64,000 bases of DNA, taken from Undaria pinnatifida. Lineage: Eukaryota; Sar; Phaeophyceae; Laminariales; Alariaceae. Positions within the stretch are counted from its first letter, which is position 1, and each line of letters opens with the position of its first letter. The translations under genes were made by a program, and so were the position numbers. Below are positions 22,101 to 34,100 of the stretch, piece after piece. A model generated the notes under the pieces. The model searched no databases. It was not told where the DNA came from and was given only the letters and a program-made list of their open reading frames with translations. Location of the stretch: positions 8,762,323 through 8,826,322 of the forward strand of contig JABAKD010000005.1 in assembly GCA_012845835.1 (NCBI GenBank), read 5' to 3'.

Positions 22101-25100
22101 GGTTTCATTACCCAAAATCGGAGGATTGTATTCTTATGTAAAACAAATAAATAAATGATCATGTCTAGGCCATGGGTTTGTTGATGAAACACGTTGCAAC
22201 GCCACTTTTTCTCCAGATCAGTTTTTGGACGAGGTGACGAGGTATAGAGCTCCTTCAGAGCCCCCAAACCCCTCCCTATACTATCTTCAAGTAATATTTC
22301 CCCACGAGGCTTTCCAGTTGTGGAGTCGTTAAGTGAGTCGTCTCATAAAAATTTCGGTGCACCTCTACCGTGGCGTGTTTCTACTGTAGGGAGGGGGGGG
22401 AGGGGGGGGGGGAGGGGGGGGGGGAGGGGGGATGTAGCATGCGAAGGGAACAGCACCTGTGCACAACACAGCTTGAACGCGAAAGAGCCGCTTCACGTTT
22501 TCGTCGTCGGGGCTTGTGCTGTCGAGGAAGAGGTGACCAGTAGAGGAAATAGGAAGGGGACGGAGGGGGAAAGTACTACTACATGGTTGTTTTTTTCGAG
22601 AATAGGTGTTGTGTGGGTTAGTATTTTAACGTGAAATGATCGTCGTGGTGTTAACATGTGTGTTTTCAAGAATTGGCGTCGTGTGGGTTAGTATTTTAAC
22701 GTGAAATGATCGTGGTGTTAACATGTGTGTTTTCAAGAATTGGCGTCGTGTGAGTTTTACATTTACTGTAAAATGCATGCGGCATGGGATTATGATTGTA
22801 GCTTTTTGCTTTGATCGGGCTCGCGGGGGTAGAGCAAATCTTACAACGTGTGGACTAACGGCATACTCTTTCCGTACCATGTTCTGCACTTGTATTTTCG
22901 TGCAAGGTATTAAACAGTGTCAGCGTGGTGTTTTGCCGTGCAAAGAGATGCACCTTTTTTATGGTTTCGCATTCTTTCGGAAGGCGTTTCTTTACCTGTG
23001 CCATGTGGACGAACCCTGCGCCACGTAAAGCAACCCCAAATATTTTTTTTTGTAGTTTAGTCGAGCTCTGTGTGAGGGGTAACCACCTCTCTGGCAGTCG
23101 TATCTATGAAGTAGCAACCGGAAAACACATATATAACCATTCGGCAGCTTGCCAAGATGAGGATCGACCGTAAAATTGTCAAACTCACAGCTGTCTTTGT
23201 TAGAATAATTTTGTACAAGAACATAACCCTGGGATGCAGCCGCCCGATCCTCATCACGCCGCTCAAGAACATTTCCCGCTATGTTGACCCCGAACGTGTC
23301 TCGCGTATCGCGAAAATCGAAGTCGGCGGAAAAATCGAAATCGAAAATCTAACTTCGAACACCTAACATCGAACGTCGAACACATCAAAATATCGTTATC
23401 AGAAAATTCTGAAGGAGACGAATTACTGGGACGAGGTGGGAACCTTGCTCGCGGGGCGCCAGGTTCGCTTGTACCTGACGGGTTTGGAGATGAGCGGGAG
23501 CTACACTCTGCGCAAGACCGACGAACGACGAGTGAGTACTACGGTAGCTCGTTTTTATTCCCTTTTTTCTTCTCTGGCTTGTACGTTATTTTGTTACTTG
23601 TTGGTATGCGGCGACCTTGTGTTGTGTTGTGTTGTGTTCTGCTCTGTGATGCCCTAAAATGTCTAGATATTCGAGTGTCTTGTCTTGTCTTGTCTTGTCT
23701 TGCGTTGCCTTGTCTTGTCTTTTCTTGTCTTGTCTCTTCTTGCCTTGTCTTGCCTTGCCTTGCCTTGCCTTGCCTTGCCTTGCCTTGCCTTGCCTTGCCT
23801 TGCCTTGCCTTGCCTTGCCTTGCCTTGCCTTGCCTTGCCTTGCCTTGCCTTGCCTTGCCTTGCCTTGCCTTGCCTTGCCTTGCCTTGCCTCGCCTCGCCT
23901 TGCCTTGCCTTGCCTTGCCTTGCCTTGCCTTGCCTTGCCTTGCCTTGCCTTGCCTTGCCTTGCCTTGCCTTGCCTTGCTTTGCCTTGCCTTGTCTCGTAG
24001 TCTGGCCAACACACAGTAACACCCCAAACCATTGTGCGTTTACGCTCGTTCGTCTGCATTGTCGCGCGCACCACCGTCTAAAGACGCACGTAGAGTGCTG
24101 GAAAGGAAGTGCGGCCGACTTCTTTCTCCAGAGGTAAGCCACGCTGTCAGACTACGAGTCACGTTTTTCGTGTTATTCGCCGGAGGGAAGTAGCGAGTCT
24201 GATCGTGCACAAGTTGGACGCGGGTTTTGCATGTACGTGTGTCCGTGGGATGCAGCTGCTGTATACTGCGATTTTAACGAAAATGGTGTTCCAGCCGCAC
24301 TTTTTTTTTTGAGAAGGAGGAGGAGGAGCCTCGTGAGCCAAAAAACGGTTTTGCTCTAGAGTTCAAATCTACTGTAGGGTCCTGGATTATCGACCACACA
24401 AACTACACGCAGCACACCGTCAGACTCCAAGATTACGCCCTTCGCGTTATCCGTTCGCCGTTTTGGAATCCTGATTCATCGATCAAACGAACGATAACAC
24501 ATCGGCAGGCTTCGTAGCGTGTTTGCAACATGCCAAGTTTGGATGGGTAGGAAAATGTATTAAGAATAGTACTGCTGTAGTACTGAAACCGTCGAACGTC
24601 ACAACCCGCGACCAACTCAACCCAAAAAAAAGTAGCGAAAGGTGTAGGTTAGCAGTATGTTCTTCTACCATTTTTTTTTTCAATTTGAACCTATTTTTTT
24701 GGTGCGTTGGTTGTGCCTTGGTTTATTATTACGCTTTTGGGTTTCAATGCCATTTTTTTGCATTTTTTCCACCGCAACAGAGTTTGGGAAATCGCGAACA
24801 CCCTTACTACCAACCCACTCCTTTGTGTCATGGGTTGCCTATTTTGTTGTTCTTTCTTGTCATCCCGATTATTGTCTTGGCACTCTTTCTGTTGCCTTTT
24901 TCCCTCCCTAGACACAACTCAGGTCCAGCGTCACGATTAATAAGCAGGCTCTTCTCCCCCCCCTCCTCACTACGGTGTACGTGCCTTCATTTTGAACGCG
25001 AGAAGACTTCAGCCCTTTCTTCCCTCATCGACTTGCATCGAATTGCGCCCTTTAGAGACCCATGTCCAGCAACCAAAAATACGATAAGTGCTATACATGT

Positions 25101-28100
25101 CGGTCTTCTAGGAAGGGCGTGTAGGCGTGATACGATCAATGGAGATAGTGAGGGACCTCGAAATATTTTCGTCGAACTCACGGCTGACGTCGTTAGACTA
25201 ACTTTATTAAATAGGTGCACTCTTTCTTACCTAGCCATATCAGGAGGCGGCACCTTCGCCCTTTGACTGAGCAAAAGTGCCGTCATTTGCCTTGACTGAC
25301 CCCAAACTACTTGGTTTTAGTGTGAAACACTCGGCCCTACCCCTTGGCAGCTTGAGTTGCCTTGACTGACACCAAATCGCTTGGTTTTGGTGACTTACCC
25401 TAGGCCCTACTCGCGCCCTTGACAGCGCCAATTTTCCCTTGCTTGACGAGTCTCCTGACACCTTCGCCCCTGCCGTAGCCTGCACCCACACCCCTAAACC
25501 GCGAGGGCTTTTCGTGGGTCGGGTACTGTAGCTTCTTGCGGATCGGGTCTGATTCGACCCGACCCGTGGGATTCGAAACCTCTTGACCAGACCAGTTTGG
25601 CCCAACCCGACCCGATCCGACCCGACCCATGGGAATTGATAACCTTTTTGACCCTGCCGGACCCAACCCGTGAGATTCCGAACACCTCTTGACCAGGCGG
25701 GCCTCAGTCGGTTCAGGGTGACTCGATCCGACCCGTGGGATTCGAAAACGTCTTGATCCGACCAGCCTGACCCGACCCGACCCGACCCGACCCGACCCGA
25801 CCCGACCCGACCCGACCGTGGGATTTGATCACCTCTTGACCCGATCGGACCCAATCCGTGATGTTTCAAAACACCTTTTAACCGGACGGGACTCGACCCG
25901 CGAGATACCGAAAACCTCCTTACCCGACCCGCTGGTAGGGTATTGACCCGTGAGAAGCCCTGCTAACTTGCCGTCCCTCCCCATGTTTCCTTTCTAGCGG
26001 GCGGATGGACACGTTCCTGGACGAGGAAACGTACGTCGTGGCTCTCAACCCCGGCTTCGGCGCGGCGTCAAATCAGATCGGGAGAAACGTCAACAGAGAC
26101 GTGCCTTCGGCAGATGGTGAGCTCCCCCCCCCCCACTATTCCTTCAACCCCTCCCCTTCAACCTCTCCCCCTCTCCCTATATTCCGCCCCCCCCTCCTCC
26201 CTCCCTTTCCCCCTCCCCTCCTCTGCTTCCCTTATCCCCTGTCTCCACTCCCCACTTCTACTTTACTTTCATTGATTATCCTTTTTTGTCTTGGGGGTGG
26301 GATACAGAGCTCGTCCATGTTAGGAGCCCAACAAAAATTAGATGCGCCCCTACCGTAGCACGTTTCTATGCTTTAACGCCTTTATAACTGGAAACCCGTT
26401 TTCGGGGACAAGCTTACTTGAGTTTAGTATAGGGAGGGGCTCTCGAGGGGTTAAGGTGCACCGTTTTTTCCTTTGGCTCCTCCCTTGAACAGCTCTATGC
26501 CTCAGCCCATTTTTTTTTGTTTCGTTGAGTAAACTGGAAATGCAACTCGATGAACAGATAGGCTCATGGCCTAAGTATAAAGAACGTTTTTTTTTTTGCA
26601 AACATAGAATGCAAACATAAAATGGAATTCCGACGATTTTGGATTAAGGAGCCCCGTCATTCATAAAATGTGGTTAAGCCAAACTGTGGTATATATTGAT
26701 ACCTATATTGTGACAGTTTTCGGCCAACACGTTTCTGACTGAAGCAACTAAAGCAACTATTAAAAACACACTGTACCCAATATCGTTGGGATGCCGTTTT
26801 TTTTTGTTTTACAACATGCGTACTTGTAGCGTTCGTTGGTTACCTAGGCCGTGGGACGCCTGCCACGGCAGAGGTAGCATTTTTTTGCAAATATGTTTTC
26901 TGAACCTTTTGGGACTCCTTAACCAAACCTCGCCGTTTTTTTTTTTTTTTTTTAATTGCGTAAGACGTGATATTTTTCATCGTTTTTTTTTCATTTTCTT
27001 CATTGCTATCAAAACCAACTATTGGGTGGGGCATATGATATGAGCTCCCAAGGCGAGGAACATGCCTCAGACAAAGACGTGGTGCACCTCTGTTATACCG
27101 CAACGCGTGCTGTGGGATTGTTAATCGCGTTACACTTTTCGTTTTTCCTGAACGTCGGTGTGTGGAGCTTCTCAAGTGACGGGCGTGCCAGCAAACGACA
27201 TGGGTGCACCCCTAGCGTGTGTAGCACACGTAGTTGGCCACTTTTTTCTCCCTCTGCCGCGTGTAACGATAGAGGGGTGCTGAGCGCTTTTCGACAAGAA
27301 ATGCCATGGCTGTTCACGGGTCGAGTCACTTTTCCCGGGTCGGATCGGGTGGTCAGGGTGGGTGACCTGACCCCGACCCGTTAGGTTTGAAAACCCTCAT
27401 GACCCGACCCGACCCGACCCAACCCCCTGGCCCAACCCGGCTCGACCCGCGAGGCGATCCGACCCGCGGGCCAGGCCGTAACCCGTGAAAAGCCCTGAAA
27501 CAAAGTGTCATCGATGGAGCTCCTCAGCCGAGGAGGTAGTCAATATTCACCATGGCAACATCCATGCGATTCATAGATCCTCAAAAGAAAAAAATACACG
27601 TGTAAAAAAAAACGAGCGGCCGGTGTATCACGCAGCGGGCAAATATGAGTGTCAACCATTACGTTTATCGAAACTCACAGCTGACGTATTCAAAATGATT
27701 TTTTAAAGTATTGTTGGAATGCGTGCTACGACGTATTATGTACTGTAGGTATTAAGGTATACCACTTTTTGGCAGAAACGAGTTCTGAATGACAGGGCTC
27801 CTTAACGCCTTTCCGACTGGAGACCCATTTTTGGGGACACATTCACTTGAATTTAGTATAGGGAAGGATTTGGGGCTCTGAAGGGGTTAACGGCTTTACA
27901 ACTGGAAACCCATTTTTGGGGGCAAATTTACTTGAAGTTAATATAGGGAGGGAATTTGGGGCTCTGAAGGGGTTATAATATCCCAAAATCGTTGGTGATT
28001 TCCGTTTGTGCTTTGGTTTGGTTGTGTACCTAGGCCATGGAACTGTTGTGGGGTAATTTTTTTGTTTTCCTTGAAAAAGCAGTTTTTTTTGGGTCAAGAA

Positions 28101-31100
28101 GCTATTTATAAGAGAGATTTTCAAGCGAGGAGCCCCTGAAACAACAAGAAAAAACGGCGCACCTTTACCGCGGCATGCGTGATCATTTGCGTCTTAAGAT
28201 GGTTCTTGTTGATAGTTAGACATTTGGGATTGTTTGTCGCTCGCGTTGCGCTATCGTTTTTTCTGATCACAGTTCGACGCGAGTAGACGAGTCAAGAAAA
28301 TGCTGAATTCTTCTCGCGATAAGAATGAAGGCACGTACCGTAGTGGGGAAGGGGGGGGAAGGAAGGCCCACTGTATGGCCCCGGATTTGAGTTACTACTG
28401 GACAAGGGGAGCGCGAGAGTAGTGCGAGGATAGTAAATGGGATGATTAAAATATAATAAAATAAAAGGACGTTTGGCTCACGTTTCTTTTTTTTTCAAGT
28501 CAGTTTTTGGGTGAGTATATAGAGGCTCAAGTCACCACCCTTAGAAGGCAAAAAATGGGTGCACTCCGATCGTGCGATGCGTCCTCTCGAACCCCCAAAC
28601 GGGTAACAGCTCCTGTTTGTTTACTTCGCTCGCCGATTTGCTGAGTTTTGACACTTGAGTCGTTCATGAAAGCTCCTCTTGTTAGTCATTCTCTTACCGT
28701 GCCCTGCTCTTGGAGTTAGCGAGCGAACTCCACGTTGGTTCCTTTTCCTTTGTTGTTTTTTTCCTTTGTTTTTCTCGTTTTTCGTTTTCGTTTTTCGTTT
28801 TTCGTTTTTCGTTTTTCGTTTTTCGTTTTCGCTGTTCGTTTTTCGTTTACGTTTTTCGTTTCTGTCTTTTTTTTTCATTATTTTTATTTCTGGCAGTGAT
28901 GTGGAGCTGGCTTCCTTCTCTCTTCTTCTTGGCGGCCCTCGACCTGCCTCTCTTCTTCACCACCTCCTCGCGTGAAGGTACGCTTGGTGGTTATTGTTGC
29001 TGTTATTGTTGTTTGTAGTAGTTGTAGTAGTGATGGTGGAATTGTTCGTGATGTTGGTTGGTGTTGGTGTTGGTATTGTGTGTTAATGTGTTGTTGGAGG
29101 AGGTAGTGTTGGTGCAAATGTTGGCGTTGGTGCTGCTGTTGGTATTGGTGTTGGTGTTGTGTGTTAATATGTTGTTGGTGGAAGTGTTGGTGGTGGTGGA
29201 GGTGTTGTTGTCGTTCTCATTGTTGCTGTTGTTGCTGCTGTTGCTGCCGTTCACGTTCTTCTTCGTGCATCGCTCGAGATACCTCGTATAGGCTTGCGAC
29301 GCATGCGTTTCTGTCACGTTTTTTTTTCGCGAGGTCGCTTAGCCAGCCAAAAATCGGACCAGGTAACATGTTTGTCGCTTGTCCCGTCCCGCACCAGGCC
29401 AACACTGATTTTTGTAGATGAACTAAAAAGGTAGCCAGACGGACAATCCCGTGGCCGAGGTATTTCACGACATATATATATGTCATTTCCTTCCACAGCT
29501 GTCAGATTTTGTCCCCCTCAAAAACGGGTTTTATAGTTTCCGCGCACAGACTGACTAGCACCCTGTTGACCCTGGTACAAGCTACACTGTAGTTCCAAGG
29601 GGAGTCGCCGACCTATATCCTTAATCAGGACACACACCCAGTTATACGCGAGATCGGAGAATCACACACAGCTTGCAAATATGAGTTTCGACAAAGTCTT
29701 CGATCTCACAGCTGGAGTGTATTTCTATTTGTATAATAGAGTGTTTGCGAAAATACGTTTCTAAAAATTTACTTGCCTTCCGCTAAAAAAAGTAAATTGC
29801 CTTCCCACCGAGTTTTTGGTGTGTTTGCGCTAGCGGTAAACAAAATCCTGCAGGCGACGCCTCCGAAATTTAGAAGGGAAACGGGGATGTGCGCGATTGT
29901 AATATACGTACGAGTACAGCAGCAGCAGTGCGAGTTACTGCTCTATAGTACTATACGATACGAGTACTCGTTGTACGTACTCCAGTCTCGAGCCTCTCGT
30001 TTCAGGTGCAGCAGTACCTGGAACACGGTACATGCAAGCACCCAACAGACTACAAATTAGAGGTATGGCGGTCTGTCTCGCGCGTAAAAACACCTTGTGA
30101 GCAGGGACTACCTCATTACACGTGCTACAAGCAGAGCAACGCCTTCCTCATGCGACGGAAGGGAAGGCGAAGCGCAGTTTCCCCATGGAACGTGGACCTG
30201 CTATTGCGAAGCACCACCCTGCGAAGAATCTGCACGCAGCGGTTTAGGGCAGAGGAGTTTCCGCTCCTCTGCCCTAAACCAAAAGTCATGCCACGCTTCA
30301 GTCGCGGTGATGTTGGAGAAGCGCGGTGGCTGCTGTCGCACAGATGGACCGATACGAGTCCTATCTTGCCAGATGCGGCACACGATAGCCGCAATCAAGG
30401 CGCGTGGTGTCGCTCTCTGCGTTGAGGCTCCTCTCCGCGTGCGTGCGTTCGACTCCGCCAGCTGCGAGAAGTTCACCACAGCTTGCAGCAAGCGCTGAAC
30501 CCTTGGTCACGGACGCAGAGGGCAGCAACTGACGGTTCATCACCGGCCTGCTGCATATCTCTGATGTTACGCCTGTGCGTCGTGCTCAGGGTACTACCCT
30601 CTCCATCCTCCGTGCGTTCGTTGCTTGTACTGCTGCTGTGCAAACAGCGGTGCTTGTCCTGTTTGTCCCGTGGTTGGGGCGCTATAGACCCTTGCAGAGG
30701 CGTTCTGCCTCGGACAAATGCTCGGTGTATTGTAGGCCAATGAAACAGAGAGACAAAATTTACCGTAACTTTTGATCAAAACCTACCTTCGACAAAGTAT
30801 ATTTTTGCCTTTTTTTCAAAAATTTACCGCAAATATTGCCTTCGGGACAATTTTTGAAAAAGTAAATTTCTAAAAACGTACTTTCGCATACACTCTAATA
30901 TATTTAAAAAACACAAGTGATATTCCAATGGTACTGCTGGTAGATATGACGGATAACCAAAGTAATCAGAACCCTCGATATACACAAAAATCTATATATT
31001 CCCCTGTTAACACCAACCCTATTTGATCCTGATTACTATTAATACAGTACCACACTAGCACGGTCCCCCTATAAGGTGGTATCCCTATGTTAGGCGGTAT

Positions 31101-34100
31101 CCCGATATAGGACAAGGCGGTATCCCTATGTATGGCGGCATCCCGATATAATGCAGTGGGAACCGGTTGGCGCGACGGGGGAGTTGCACTCATAACCCGG
31201 AATGAATAAATTCGGCTTTCTCCCGATAGGACAATGCTCTGGAACACCACCGCCTTGCTGAGCGCCCGCCCCGTACCGTGCTGTATGCCCCCCCGCAAAT
31301 GCTTGCTTGGTATAAAAAAGTTTGTATGGTACCAGGTAAACGTTACAGAGGACCACAATTCTTGAAACCCTCGATAAACACTAACACCTATATTTTCCGC
31401 CGTTTCGACGAACCTAATTTGATCCTGATTACAGTCAGGCCACGGAAAGGCGTGCCCTTTTTGGGCCCAAGGTTTGTTACCTGTTACCTGTTACCTGTTA
31501 CCGATTGAGCTCCTCACTGGGAAACTATGGGTTGGTATGATATTATTAGTGTTACGGGTACATTTGTTGTATCAATGGGACTAGCGCGTAGAAATGTTGG
31601 TCGGGTTGCGCGAACGAATGCCTTCGAAGTCATGCTTCGGGTGATGTTGGTGGTGAGACGTTGAGCTTCCTCATGCTAGTGGAGCTCAGAAAATTCTGGC
31701 TGCACCCCGGGCGTGGGATGACCCATTGCTGCTACTGCTACTGTGTGTGTCCCCGTGAATAGAGTAGGTGGTACCTGGTAGTTGTTTTAGTGTCAGCTAT
31801 GACAGGAATTGGCCAAAAAGCGCGACTTCAATCCCGGCAGTAGTCCAACGAGACTAGTTATAGTGATACTTTAAAACATGCTGGGATAGAGGCGTACGCC
31901 CCGTTTTATCTGAGGTGCCTCACCTTAGGAGCTTACCCCATTTCCAGCTCCGAAAAATGTCATACTGTACTATAACTGTAAGTGTTAACTCGAAGTGTTT
32001 TGCCCCCATGTCGGGACTGCGGTTCTAAATGGGTTTTAAGAACCTCTCCCGAAAACTGATCGGGAGAAAAATAAAACTGCCACGTAGCACCGGATAAAAA
32101 ATCCCATGGCCTAGGCATACAAGGAGAATCTTGAACAAAAGGGACCTATTTCCGACGATATTGGGGTTCACGCCTTTACTACTGGAAACCCTTTTTGGGG
32201 GAAATTTTACTTGAAGTTAGTATAGGGAGGAATTTGGGGGCTCTGAAGGGGTTGAGGAGCCCCATCATTCAGAAACCATCTCACACGAAAAGTGCTACCT
32301 GTGCTAATGCCTACCTGGTATATCGTAGCACGCGTCCGTTACTATGGATAAAATGCATACATAATCATGGTGTTCGAGCCCTTGCGACGAGAGGGAGAGC
32401 ACCTTTTGGCAAAAATATTTTTCTGAATGACGGGGCTGCTTAAGGCCTTTTTACAGCTGTGGAAACCCATTTTTGGGGACAAAACTACTTGGAATTAGTA
32501 CGGGTAGGGGTTTTGGGGGCTCTGAAGGGGTTATTACCCGAAATCGTCGGAATGTCGCGTTCTTGTTTTCTGCAACATTGTTCGCTGTGTACCTTATACT
32601 GGTAGCACCTAGAGGCCATGGGATGCTTCATCATCACGTTAAAAGCTCGCTTTTTTTTTCTCAAATTCGGGTGTTGGGGGTGGTATATACCAGTATTATA
32701 TATTAATGGATGACATACAGGTGATATATATATATTGCACACTTGTACTCTCCAGATGCTGGACAAGCCGTGGTCACAGGTGTCGTCCCTTCTCCCCCGC
32801 GGTTCTTGCCTTCAATTTTTATCGCGCATACGGTTCAGCAATCCCACTGCTCGTCGATTTTTCATCGAGTGTTGCTAACTCACGCTCTCGCGCTTTCCGC
32901 AAGTCAATTTGTGCACAAGGAAAAGTCCCCACGAATTCATACGAGTATGCACTCGGACGGGCTCGAACTCGCGAAACTGACCTATACCAGGCTCGAGGAT
33001 AACCTTATACGCCACCGGGGCGACCGGGTATATGATATATAATATGATGACAAGAGCTACCCCAAGTGAGGAAGGAGCCGTAGAAGGCAATGGCGAACCC
33101 CTATCATAACATAGCTTGTGCCGTTTCGTCACCATCATCACCACCATCATCACCATCATTATCGCCGTCGTCGATGCGCGTTTGCCAGGTCTCGACCACA
33201 TGGGGGTGGTGCTGCAGCGCATCATCGGCATGTACGGCTTGGGATTGACGGTGGAGGCGCCGTTGCCTTTCGCAAGCACCGTTCCGGTCGGCGAAGGGCA
33301 GAACGTGCGTTGTTTGTTGCGTGGCTTGTTGGGTTGGGTTGGATCGGGTAGGATTGGGTTAGGTTGAGTTGTGTTGTGCTGTGACATGTCTTGGATTGGG
33401 TTGGGTCAGGTCGGGTTGGGTGTTGTGTTTTGTTGTATTTTGTTGTGTTGTGTTGTGTTGTGTTGTGTTTGGTGTTGTGTGTGTTGGTCTGTGTGCCGTG
33501 TGTTGTGTTGAGTTGGGTTGGGTGGGATTGGGTTGGGTTGTGTGTTGTTTTTTGTATGTAGGGCTGTGTGTGCTTACGTTGGATTGGGTTGGGTTGGTTT
33601 TTGTGCTGGATTCGGTTGTCGATTGTGGGTTGGGTTGGTTTCGCTTGGGTTGTGTGTCATGTGTGTTGTGTTGTGCGTTTTCTCTCCCCCTTCTTTCCAT
33701 TTCGAAAGGGATGGATAGTCAATGGTCAGATGGCCTAAGACAAGCAGCAAATGAGTACGCCCCTCCCCCCCCTTTCCCTGCGGCGGTACATGCCTTGCCA
33801 TGGTGGTGATGACAACACTTATTTAGGATGTTCGGGCGAACAGTTACATAATTGCGGCGCAGGGGCGGCAGCCGGGCGTCTACGGCTTCAGCTCCTACCC
33901 GGTCACTCCAGGTAAGATTAGAAGGGTTGGTTGTCCAACGCGTGCCTCGATTTTTGGGGGTAGGCTGTGCAATACAATACTGTGCAACACACCACTGTGC
34001 AATACACCACTGTGCAATACACCACTGTGCAATACAACACTGTGCAATACAACACTGTGCAATACAACACTGTGCAATACAACACTGTGCAATACAACAC

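Noticed and set aside
23539-24142. Long frames of ALPCL and ARQGK repeats
   Set aside because: By-products of the CCTTG pentamer satellite; no start context or exon signals.
24374-24452. Open stretch GSWIIDHTNYTQHTVRLQDY after an AG
   Set aside because: Protein-like, but its entry phase does not match exon 8, while exon 8 joins exon 9 perfectly. Could be an alternative exon.
30006-30062. Candidate extra exon of gene 1 (AAVPGTRYMQAPNRLQIR) with good splice sites and phase 1-1
   Set aside because: It lies inside the DNA transposon 29739-30895, and exon 10 joins exon 11 directly with the right phase and a better domain fit.
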